Source: Candidatus Bipolaricaulota bacterium
GTDB lineage: Bacteria; Bipolaricaulota; Bipolaricaulia; M55B111
Assembly: GCA_018334615.1 (NCBI GenBank)
Contig: JAGXLP010000068.1
Location: 1 to 6,624, forward strand
Direction of reading: 5' to 3'
DNA length: 6,624 bases
Position numbers and translations under genes: made by a program. Position 1 is the stretch's first letter, and each line of letters starts with the position of its first letter. This document shows positions 1 to 6,187 of this stretch, piece after piece. The notes under the pieces are model-generated. The model was not told the origin of the DNA, searched no databases, and was given only the letters and a program-made list of their open reading frames with translations.

Positions 1-7
1 TATTATT

Positions 8-1072
8 ATGAAGAAAGAGACGGTGGATTTTCTGGAAAATTACGTCAACACTATCAGCCCGTCGGGGTATGAGGACCAAGCTGCAGAGATCTGGAAGAAA
101 GAGGCAGAAAATTTTGCGGACGAAGTTAAGGGCGACCTGCACGGAAATTCGTTTGCGGTTGTAAATAAAGGAGGCAGCCCCCGGGTAATGCTTGCAGGGC
201 ATACTGATGAAATTGGGCTGATGGTAACCCAGATTACCGATGAGGGTTATCTCTTCTTCACTACGATAGGTGGCTGGGATAACCAGGTTCTGCCGGGACA
301 AAGGGTCCGGATCCGCGGGAAGAACGAAGAAGTTATTGGTGTCGTGGGACGAAAGCCGATCCATCTGCTAGAGGAAGAGGAACAGAAGAAGGTCGTAAAG
401 ACGGAAGACCTCTGGATCGATATGGGAGTTGAGGACAAAGAAGAAGCAGAAGAACTGGTTGAAGTTGGGTCCGCAGGGGTCCTCGATTATTCCTTCACGA
501 GGTTACAGGGGGATTTGGTTGCTGCAAGAGGGTTTGACGACAAGAGCGGAGGTTTCGTCGTGCTGGAAGCTGCCCGGAAACTTGCCGCGTTGAACCCGAA
601 CGCTGAGGTACACGCCGTGGCTACAGTCCAGGAGGAGATCGGTCTCAGGGGCGCTCAAACCTCCGCGTTTGGAATTAATCCCGATATTGGTATCGCGGTC
701 GACGTTAGCTTCGCTACGGACACCCCTTCAATGGATAAGGAAAAAAGAAAAGTCGGGGAAGCGAAGATAAACGGTGGACCTCTGCTTTCAAAGGGGCCAA
801 ATATCAATCCCGTTCTATTTAGAAAGATGGTTCAGGTAGCTGAGAAGAACGACATTCCCTACCAGGTTACTGGAGCTCCCGGAGGCACCGGGACCGATGC
901 TAATGCCATACAATTGACCCGTGGCGGCGTAGCCACCGGCCTTGTCTCAGTTCCGAATAGGTATATGCATAGCCCAAGTGAGGTGGTGAGTTTGACCGAC
1001 CTTGACAACATCATTAATCTTCTTGCCGGTACGGTTGACGAAGTGGAGGACGAAAAATACGAACCTTTCTAA
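8..1072 (+). CDS. M42 family metallo-aminopeptidase (YsdC/FrvX/CelM-like)
   Basis: This gene encodes a 354-residue cytoplasmic di-metal aminopeptidase of the M42 (TET) family, whose members form large self-compartmentalised assemblies that trim short peptides from the N-terminus. The expected active-site blocks are all present in order: AGHTDEIG (63-70, ligand H65 and catalytic-site D67), GFDDKSG (175-181, bridging Asp, probably D178), VQEEIGLRG (207-215, catalytic E209 and ligand E210), VDVSFATDTP (231-240, ligand D232) and YMHSPSEV (319-326, ligand H321). The segment between about 70 and 165 fits the family's inserted PDZ-like/dimerisation domain. Length is typical for M42. The ATG start gives the usual N-terminus (SPSGYED at 17-23). 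The reading frame is still open to the left edge and the ribosome binding site would lie outside the window, so the start is probable rather than proven. Some relatives were annotated as endoglucanases; the intact metal site favours a peptidase. Substrate preference (Glu, Leu or Lys type) cannot be read from the sequence. The next gene starts 26 bases downstream on the same strand, so the two are probably co-transcribed. Confidence 0.93.
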   Translation: MKKETVDFLENYVNTISPSGYEDQAAEIWKKEAENFADEVKGDLHGNSFAVVNKGGSPRVMLAGHTDEIGLMVTQITDEGYLFFTTIGGWDNQVLPGQRVRIRGKNEEVIGVVGRKPIHLLEEEEQKKVVKTEDLWIDMGVEDKEEAEELVEVGSAGVLDYSFTRLQGDLVAARGFDDKSGGFVVLEAARKLAALNPNAEVHAVATVQEEIGLRGAQTSAFGINPDIGIAVDVSFATDTPSMDKEKRKVGEAKINGGPLLSKGPNINPVLFRKMVQVAEKNDIPYQVTGAPGGTGTDANAIQLTRGGVATGLVSVPNRYMHSPSEVVSLTDLDNIINLLAGTVDEVEDEKYEPF

Positions 1073-1090
1073 ATAAAAGGGAGAAATTAC

Positions 1091-1096
1091 GGTGAT
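1091..1096 (+). promoter_or_regulatory. Ribosome binding site for the LolA-like gene (extended anti-SD match)
   Basis: GGTGAT matches the 5' part of the 16S rRNA tail complement (AGGAGGTGATC), shifted relative to the usual GGAGG core. In that register it suits either ATG 1099 or ATG 1102. A purine run, AAGGGAG at 1077-1083, is too far from the start to be the main site. The TGA inside this motif (1093-1095) is in frame with the gene and closes the frame upstream. Confidence 0.55.
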
Positions 1097-1098
1097 TT

Positions 1099-2256
1099 AT
1101 GATGCCTAGTTTGAAAGAGTTGGCCGAATTGACCGGAAGAAGGTACGATGAATTGAGTAGCTTTGAGGCCGATCAGGAGGTAACTGCTGGCGGTTTGAGG
1201 CTAAAGGGCCATGTAAAGTTCCGGAAGCCGAGAAGCGTGGTAGTAGAGTACGAGGAATATCAGAACCCCTTTGAGGAATTCGAAATCAAGGTTTCGGGAG
1301 GTCCGGAGTTTTCCGGGGACGATCTTGTCAATTCTCGAGTCATCTACGAGGGAAAAACTACCTGGATCCATCTCCTGAACAAGGGTACGGCTTATAAAAA
1401 ACAGGGAAAGCGATTGGGTTCCCCGTTTACAGGCGTGGATATCGTTGGGCAGCTGGGTTTTTTACCGGACCTTGTGCGTGACTTTCTATTAAAAGGGGAG
1501 GGTGAAGGTGAAATAGATGGTCGGCCCGTCGATCGTATTGGAATAAAGCCCAAAAGCTCTCGCCGTTCCCTATTTTTAAAGGATGAAGTTTTCAATCTGG
1601 ATAGAGCGGAACTGGCGATTGACAGGGAGCTGGGACTTCCCCTTAAGATTACCTACTATCCCGGTCAGGAAGAGCAGCTAAGGTACCCGGCCAGCCAGGG
1701 AGGACCTGTCTTTGTGGAGTACTCTGATTTTGAAATCGACGAGCTCGGCAGGAAAGATTTCCAGTTTGACCCCTCGAAAGTAGATAAAGTGTTTGAGGAA
1801 AACCTTGTTTCGGTGGAGGAATTTGAAGAAGAATTCCCCGTTTCCGTTCCGTTTTCGGATTTGAGGGATAAGGGTTACCAACCCGCCCGGGACGAGATAT
1901 CTGTCAACGTGGACAGGGATAACGAGAGAGCCTTCAGCTCGCTTGTCTTTATCGAGTCCGGGGAAGACGGGGGCAGGCCGTCCAGCTCAATTCAGATTCT
2001 TGCCGGAAATTTCCTTTCCCGAGAGATGAGTCGTCACCGATCCTTCCTCTCAGAGGGTGGAGAAGAGGTAGAGTGGGAAGGGGTTACGGGTAGACTTGTG
2101 GATCGGGGAGAAACGGTGAAAGAACAGTTGCCCGAGGAGTTAGAAAGGGAGATATATGAAGTGGGCTGGCAGAAGGATGAATCGTTTTACTACCTGTTAG
2201 GACAGGGAGTAGGAAGAGATAAGCTGGTCGAAATCGCCGGGAGTTTTCTCCAATAA
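1099..2256 (+). CDS. LolA-like/DUF4367-like protein of unknown function, without signal peptide
   Basis: This gene encodes a 385-residue protein. Residues about 5-230 resemble the LolA/RseB-type lipoprotein-carrier fold: an opening helix (LKELAELTGRRYDELSSF), then alternating beta-strands with KGHVKFRKPRSVVVEYEEY, a VIYEGKTTWIHLL strand pair, and DRELGLPLKITYY. Residues about 240-385 resemble the DUF4367 domain seen in Bacillota anti-sigma-like and sporulation-related proteins: FPVSVPFSDLRDKGYQP, then an ending with VGWQKDESFYYLLGQG and a final helix, DKLVEIAGSFLQ. Both assignments are by eye. Known LolA-fold proteins act in the periplasm or as membrane-anchored lipoproteins, but this one begins directly at the mature domain, has no hydrophobic leader or membrane helix, and contains no cysteine, so no lipobox is possible. 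An in-frame TGA at 1093-1095 forbids extension. ATG 1099 or 1102 may be the true start (tandem ATGs). It probably shares a transcript with the peptidase upstream. It is either a cytoplasmic LolA-like protein or a gene that lost its leader; its function is not known. Confidence 0.85.
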   Translation: MMPSLKELAELTGRRYDELSSFEADQEVTAGGLRLKGHVKFRKPRSVVVEYEEYQNPFEEFEIKVSGGPEFSGDDLVNSRVIYEGKTTWIHLLNKGTAYKKQGKRLGSPFTGVDIVGQLGFLPDLVRDFLLKGEGEGEIDGRPVDRIGIKPKSSRRSLFLKDEVFNLDRAELAIDRELGLPLKITYYPGQEEQLRYPASQGGPVFVEYSDFEIDELGRKDFQFDPSKVDKVFEENLVSVEEFEEEFPVSVPFSDLRDKGYQPARDEISVNVDRDNERAFSSLVFIESGEDGGRPSSSIQILAGNFLSREMSRHRSFLSEGGEEVEWEGVTGRLVDRGETVKEQLPEELEREIYEVGWQKDESFYYLLGQGVGRDKLVEIAGSFLQ

Positions 2257-2260
2257 CAAG

Positions 2261-2290
2261 GAAAACTTAACGTCCGGCACTTACCCGGAC
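2261..2290 (-). terminator. Possible terminator of the heat-shock operon
   Basis: Read on the minus strand, GTCCGG (2290-2285) and CCGGAC (2277-2272) form a 6-bp GC-rich hairpin with a 7-base loop. It is followed by GTTAAGTTTTCC (2271-2260), a short T-rich tail. This lies 65 bases beyond the dnaJ stop, in the gap between convergent genes. The T tract is interrupted and short, so termination is only suggested. The hairpin shares bases with the longer inverted repeat at 2276-2340 and cannot form together with it. Confidence 0.35.
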
Positions 2291-2340
2291 TTCCCCTGAG
2301 CTTTGCTTGATAGACAAACGGGAATTACCGGGTAAGTGCC
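2276..2340. repeat. Perfect 13-bp inverted repeat between convergent genes
   Basis: GGCACTTACCCGG (2276-2288) is followed after 39 bases by its exact reverse complement CCGGGTAAGTGCC (2328-2340). Inside the spacer, TTCCC (2291-2295) and GGGAA (2320-2324) can extend the stem after a small internal loop, giving a 65-base foldable element usable by transcripts from either strand. It fills most of the 98-base gap between the two convergent stop codons. It may be a bidirectional transcription end or 3'-end stabiliser, or a small dispersed palindromic element. A T-run suited to the + strand gene is not seen. Confidence 0.8.
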
Positions 2341-2354
2341 AGCTTGCCAGGTCC

Positions 2355-3518
2355 TTACTTTCTGAATTCTTCACGAAAGTTTTTTAACTTTTCGAAGAAA
2401 GACTCGCTCTCGTCCGAATTATTCCCCATCGGGCTACCGAGTCGCTCGTTTAGCTCTTCTACCAGATTCCTTTCTTCGGGGTCGAGGTCGGTCGGGGTTA
2501 TGGCTTTTAATCTCACTATTTGGTCTCCCTTACCTGGTTTGTTTAAGTGAGGAATTCCCCTTTTCCGGAGTTTTATCTTTTCACCCGATTGAGTCCCTGG
2601 CTCAACCTTTATTTTTTCCACTCCGTCCAACGTAGGAACGGAAACTTCCCCACCCAGGATTAACTGGGTAAAGTGGACTGGTACGGTGGTGAGGATATCG
2701 TCGCCCTTTCGAATAAATGTCTCGTGTTCCTTGATATCCACCATAATAAACAGGTCACCCGCTGGAGCTCCTTTTCGCCCCACGTTTCCCTTTCTCTTAA
2801 GTCTTAACCGGGACCCGTCTTTGACACCGGGAGGCACCTTGACCGAAATTTCCGTCTTCTCTTTTACTCTTCCCTCTCCCCGGCATTTTGTACAGGGATC
2901 ATCAATAATTTCTCCGCTTCCCCCACATTTTGGACAAGTCTGCACGTTAACAAAACTGCCGAGCATGGTCTGCTGTTTCTGGCGAATTTCTCCTCGGCCA
3001 TTGCAGTGGGGACAGGTTCTTTTGGATGAGCCTGGCTTGACCCCGGAGCCGTTGCAACTGTCGCACTTTACGAAACGCGGAATTGAAAACTTTACCTGGG
3101 TGCCTTTTGCCGCGTCTTCGAGCGAGATTCTCAGTTTTCTCTGTAGGTCTTCGCCTTTCTGGGCGGCAGTCTGAGATCTGCCTCGCCTCCTGCCTTCGCC
3201 AAAAAAGAGATCGAAAATATCGTCAAAAGAACTATCCGAAAAAGCACTTCTCGCTCGTTCGAAGTCCTGGTTGTTAAAGTCGAATCCCTGGGAAGGACCG
3301 GCATGGCCAAACCGGTCGTACTGAGCTCGTTTATCCGGATCTGATAGAACTTCGTATGCTTCAGTAACCTCTTTAAACCTCTCCTCAGCTTCTTCCTTGT
3401 CTAGATCCGGATTCATGTCCGGATGGTATTTTTTTGCCTTTTTCCGGTAAGCTTTCTTTATTTCGTCCTCAGAAGCGTCTTCATTTACGTCCAGTATGTC
3501 GTAATAATCTTTTGCCAT
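2355..3518 (-). CDS. dnaJ: DnaJ, Hsp40 co-chaperone (type I)
   Basis: DnaJ delivers unfolded clients to DnaK and stimulates its ATP hydrolysis in the cytoplasm. The 387 residues contain every type I domain in order: a J domain (about 4-68) with the HPD motif at 32-34; a short Gly/Phe region (about 71-110) with the DIF motif at 100-102; four CxxCxGxG zinc-binding repeats with cysteines at 152/155, 169/172, 195/198 and 209/212, binding two zinc ions; and the C-terminal substrate-binding and dimerisation domains (about 220-387). Length is typical. The ATG start gives the usual MAKDYYDIL opening and has AAGGG (3532-3528) nine bases upstream. It is the last gene of the operon, 75 bases after dnaK. 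The prmA gene that often follows dnaJ in Bacillota is absent here, since the next gene is convergent. Confidence 0.98.
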   Translation of the reverse strand: MAKDYYDILDVNEDASEDEIKKAYRKKAKKYHPDMNPDLDKEEAEERFKEVTEAYEVLSDPDKRAQYDRFGHAGPSQGFDFNNQDFERARSAFSDSSFDDIFDLFFGEGRRRGRSQTAAQKGEDLQRKLRISLEDAAKGTQVKFSIPRFVKCDSCNGSGVKPGSSKRTCPHCNGRGEIRQKQQTMLGSFVNVQTCPKCGGSGEIIDDPCTKCRGEGRVKEKTEISVKVPPGVKDGSRLRLKRKGNVGRKGAPAGDLFIMVDIKEHETFIRKGDDILTTVPVHFTQLILGGEVSVPTLDGVEKIKVEPGTQSGEKIKLRKRGIPHLNKPGKGDQIVRLKAITPTDLDPEERNLVEELNERLGSPMGNNSDESESFFEKLKNFREEFRK

Positions 3519-3593
3519 AAGTACCGGCCCTTGTGTTGAATTAAATTAGCTTAGAATCGATATCTTAATCCATTTATGATAAGTCCTTATTGA

Positions 3594-5513
3594 TTATTCT
3601 TCATCCTCCGGCTCTTCATATTCTGCGTCGACGTACTCGTCTTCGTCATCCCCGGTCGAACCGCCTGCTTGACCAGTCGTTCCCGGACCTCCGGGTCCAG
3701 CTGCGCCGCCCGGGCCCGTAGCTCCCTGTCCTGCAGCGCCTCCTGGTCCCGGGCCCTGTTGTCCTTCTCCATAAGCGGTTTGGCCGATTTCCTGGGCTGC
3801 TTCGTTAAGTTCCTCGATACCCTCCTCGATTTCTTCTTTGGAAACATCTTCTTCGACCAGTTCTTCCAGGTTTTCTATTTTTTCTTCTATCTCTTCCTTT
3901 GCATCCTCGTCGAGCTTATCCCCGAACTCTTCTAAACTTTCCCTTGTTGAGTAGACCAGCTGGTCGGCTTTGTTCTTTGTTTCCACTTTTTCGGCCTTTC
4001 GTTTATCCTCTTCCTCGTGTTTTTCTGCTTCCTCCTTCATTTGCTCTATTTCTTCTTCAGATAACCTGGAGGGTTCTTCGATCGTAATGGATTCGGACTT
4101 TCCGGTTCCTTTATCCTCTGCTGAGACGTGGAGGATTCCGTCGGCGTCGATCTCGAAATTCACGTCGATCTGAGGGGTACCTCTGGGAGCCGGGGGAATA
4201 CCGGTTAACTGGAATCGCCCGATGCTCTTGTTGTCACTTGCCATCTTTCTTTCGCCCTGTACCACGTGAATATCAACGGTGGTCTGGTTGTCCTCGGCAG
4301 TCGAGAAGGTTTTAGATTTTTCGGTCGGTATCGTTGTGTTCTTTTCGATTAACGGAGTCGTAACTCCACCGAGCGTTTCGATACCGAGCGTGAGGGGTGT
4401 AACGTCCAGCAGTACCAAATCGTCTACTTCACCGGCTAACACGCCTCCCTGAATTGCGGCTCCCCTGGCCACTACTTCATCCGGATTAATTTCCTTGTTG
4501 ACCTTACCCGGAACGTGTTCCTCGATTAATTCTTGAACTTTGGGAATTCTGGTGGAACCGCCGACCAGTACTACCTGATCGATGTCATTTTTTGTCATGC
4601 TGGCTTCTGACAGTACCGATTCCAGGATATTCATGGTCCGGGATAGAAGCTCGTTTATCATGCTTTCGAATTTAGCCCGGGTCAATTTTTCTTCGAGGTG
4701 TTTGGGTCCGCTCTGGTCGGCCGTGATATAGGGCAGATTTATCGTAGTTTCTTTCCTGGAGGATAGCTCCCTTTTTGCCTCCTCTGCCGCTGTCTTCAGT
4801 CGCTGGAGGGCGCTGGGATCTTCGGAGAGATCTATTCCTTCCTGGCTCTCGAATTTGTCAACGAGCCAGTCGATTATTTTCTGGTCAAAGTCGTCCCCGC
4901 CCAGCTTTGTGTCCCCGTCCGTGGCAACTACCTCAAATACTCCGTCACCGAGTTCGAGCACTGATACGTCAAAAGTTCCTCCGCCGAGGTCGTAAACTAA
5001 AATTGTTTGGTCGGATTCGTCCTTTAGACCGTAGGCAAGCGAGGCGGCGGTTGGTTCATTTATTATCCGCTCCACCTCGAGGTCCGCCAGTTTACCTGCG
5101 TCTTTTGTTGCCTGGCGCTGGCTGTCGTTGAAGTAAGCAGGGACGGTAATGACTGCCTTTCTCACTTCTCGACCGAGCCTTTCTTCCGCGTCTTCCTTGA
5201 TCTTCCGGAGTATCATAGAGGAAATCTGCTCTGGGTTGTATGTTTCTTTCTTGCCGTCAGACGAGATCTTAACTACGTAATCTTCCCCCATTTTCCGTTT
5301 AATCGAGGTTACTGTCCTTTCTGGGTTTGTGATTGCCTGCCGTTTTGCAGTTTCCCCCACCAGGCGCTCGTCTTCGTCGGTAAATGCTACCACTGACGGC
5401 GTGGTCCTGTTTCCGTCGGCATTGGTAATTACTTCCGGGTCTCCGCCTTCCAGGACGGCAACACACGAATTGGTAGTTCCCAGATCTATTCCGATAATTT
5501 TCTCTTTGGCCAT
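3594..5513 (-). CDS. dnaK: DnaK, Hsp70 molecular chaperone
   Basis: DnaK is the ATP-dependent chaperone that binds exposed hydrophobic peptides and refolds or holds proteins, working with DnaJ and GrpE. The 639 residues show the ATPase domain (1-365) with the phosphate-1 motif IDLGTTNS (9-16), the phosphate-2 motif YDLGGGTFDVS (174-184) and the adenosine motif LVGGSTRIP (316-324); the conserved interdomain linker VLLDVTPL (367-374); the beta-sandwich peptide-binding domain (about 375-485); the helical lid (about 490-580); a Gly/Pro/Ala-rich tail (584-621); and an acidic end with the conserved VDAEYEE element (628-634). The stretch from IKRKMGEDY (71-79) to NPEQISS (93-99) is short, as in Gram-positive-type DnaK, without the longer proteobacterial segment. 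The tail is longer and more Gly/Pro-rich than in Bacillus subtilis. Start ATG 5513 has a strong GGGAGG site and lies 16 bases after the grpE stop. Confidence 0.99.
   Translation of the reverse strand: MAKEKIIGIDLGTTNSCVAVLEGGDPEVITNADGNRTTPSVVAFTDEDERLVGETAKRQAITNPERTVTSIKRKMGEDYVVKISSDGKKETYNPEQISSMILRKIKEDAEERLGREVRKAVITVPAYFNDSQRQATKDAGKLADLEVERIINEPTAASLAYGLKDESDQTILVYDLGGGTFDVSVLELGDGVFEVVATDGDTKLGGDDFDQKIIDWLVDKFESQEGIDLSEDPSALQRLKTAAEEAKRELSSRKETTINLPYITADQSGPKHLEEKLTRAKFESMINELLSRTMNILESVLSEASMTKNDIDQVVLVGGSTRIPKVQELIEEHVPGKVNKEINPDEVVARGAAIQGGVLAGEVDDLVLLDVTPLTLGIETLGGVTTPLIEKNTTIPTEKSKTFSTAEDNQTTVDIHVVQGERKMASDNKSIGRFQLTGIPPAPRGTPQIDVNFEIDADGILHVSAEDKGTGKSESITIEEPSRLSEEEIEQMKEEAEKHEEEDKRKAEKVETKNKADQLVYSTRESLEEFGDKLDEDAKEEIEEKIENLEELVEEDVSKEEIEEGIEELNEAAQEIGQTAYGEGQQGPGPGGAAGQGATGPGGAAGPGGPGTTGQAGGSTGDDEDEYVDAEYEEPEDEE
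3684..3749 (-). repeat. Two 11-residue Gly/Pro/Ala repeats encoded in the dnaK tail
   Basis: DnaK residues 589-599 (GPGGAAGQGAT) and 600-610 (GPGGAAGPGGP) are adjacent 11-residue units, followed by a degenerate third stretch rich in Gly and Thr. Five of the seven shared leading codons differ only synonymously, so the repeat is clearer in protein than in DNA. This suggests an old duplication or selection on the peptide rather than a fresh tandem copy. The patch is markedly more GC-rich than the flanking lid-coding sequence. It lies in the disordered C-terminal tail. Confidence 0.75.
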
Positions 5514-5522
5514 TCTCTATCT

Positions 5523-5531
5523 ACCTCCCTT
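5523..5531 (-). promoter_or_regulatory. dnaK ribosome binding site overlapping the grpE stop
   Basis: AAGGGAGGT is a near-full anti-SD match nine bases before the dnaK ATG. Its first two bases are the last two of the grpE TAA (5532-5530). A ribosome ending on grpE therefore covers the dnaK initiation site, which fits translational coupling and the high output expected of DnaK. Confidence 0.8.
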
Positions 5532-6168
5532 AATTTGCTTCTGATGAATTATTATTGTTTTCTCCCTCATTTGGCGAGGGATTGATATTTACCTTTACCT
5601 TGCTTGGCTTGAGTACCTCGTTCTTGTACCGATAGCCTCGTTCAAATTCTTCAGTTATCTCGTTGTGTTCATGTTTATCCGATTCAACCCGCATGAGTGC
5701 TTCGTGCTTGTTTGGATCAAATTTCTCTCCCTCGGCCTTAATTAACTCTACATCCTGTTTGGACAGGAACTCGTCGAACTGAGCGTAGATTTTCTCGACC
5801 CCTTCGATAAACGATTCCTCGTCATCGTTTTTTTCAAAGCTTTTAAACGCTCTGTCCAGGTTGTCGTAGATCGGTACTATCTCGGTTATCAATTCCCCTC
5901 TAGCCTTTTTTATTTTCTCTTCAGTTTTCTTGCCCTGTCTCTTTTTGTAGTTCTCAAAGTCGGCCTTGAGGTGTCTAATTCTATCCTTCAAATCTTGAAT
6001 GGTTTCCTCTTTTTCCGCCAGCTCCTCTTCCAGTTCGTCCAATTTCCCCGTACTTTCTTCCGGTTCACTTACTTCAACTGTGCGGGACCCTTCATCCGTT
6101 ACTTCGTCCAGATCCCGGTAATCTTCTTCTTTCTTTTTGCTTTCTTCTTCCCTGGTATCTTTTTCCAC
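5530..6168 (-). CDS. grpE: GrpE, nucleotide exchange factor for DnaK
   Basis: GrpE is a cytoplasmic homodimer that opens the DnaK ATPase domain to release ADP, and in some bacteria acts as a thermosensor. With the start used here it has 212 residues: a very acidic disordered N-terminus (1-45), a long coiled coil (about 42-95) containing the conserved core LKADFENYKKR (67-77), the helical part with YDNLDRAF (101-108), and the beta-wing that contacts DnaK (about 147-186: GEKFDPNKHEAL, then RGYRYKNEVLKPSKVKV). The tail after 187 is Asn-rich. Start choice: a frame-compatible GTG at 6177 would lie inside the Shine-Dalgarno sequence GAGGTGAT (6180-6173), so the GTG at 6168, eight bases after GAGG, is preferred. 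The upstream gene hrcA stops 19 bases before this start, and dnaK follows 16 bases after the stop. Confidence 0.95.
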   Translation of the reverse strand: MEKDTREEESKKKEEDYRDLDEVTDEGSRTVEVSEPEESTGKLDELEEELAEKEETIQDLKDRIRHLKADFENYKKRQGKKTEEKIKKARGELITEIVPIYDNLDRAFKSFEKNDDEESFIEGVEKIYAQFDEFLSKQDVELIKAEGEKFDPNKHEALMRVESDKHEHNEITEEFERGYRYKNEVLKPSKVKVNINPSPNEGENNNNSSEAN

Positions 6169-6172
6169 AAAA

Positions 6173-6180
6173 ATCACCTC
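6173..6180 (-). promoter_or_regulatory. grpE ribosome binding site that decides the start
   Basis: GAGGTGAT is an eight-base match to the 16S tail complement. The GTG that would add three residues (MIF) to GrpE is embedded in this motif at 6177-6175. Placing the GTG at 6168-6166 as the start gives a normal eight-base gap from GAGG. Confidence 0.8.
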
Positions 6181-6187
6181 TCTATCG

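Noticed and set aside
2686..3174. A 162-residue plus-strand frame antisense to dnaJ
   Set aside because: It mirrors the zinc-finger and C-terminal coding region of an intact, fully conserved dnaJ. Its translation has no recognisable domain.
3519..3593. AT-rich dnaK-dnaJ gap as a possible internal promoter or attenuator
   Set aside because: A TAAGAT-like -10 can be found on the minus strand, but no acceptable -35 stands 16-18 bases upstream and no convincing hairpin is present.
3587..3847. An 86-residue minus-strand frame overlapping the 3' end of dnaK
   Set aside because: It lies in another frame across the Gly/Pro-rich tail and lid codons, has a low-complexity Arg/Lys-rich translation and no own ribosome binding site. 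It is a by-product of dnaK composition, and dnaK reads intact through it.
4775..5131. A 118-residue plus-strand frame antisense to dnaK
   Set aside because: It is rich in Arg, Pro and Leu, as expected from the reverse complement of conserved Glu/Gly-rich codons; the sense strand is clearly dnaK.
5690..5705. GAGTGCTT resembling half of a CIRCE operator
   Set aside because: It lies inside grpE coding sequence and has no partner TTAGCACTC nine bases away.
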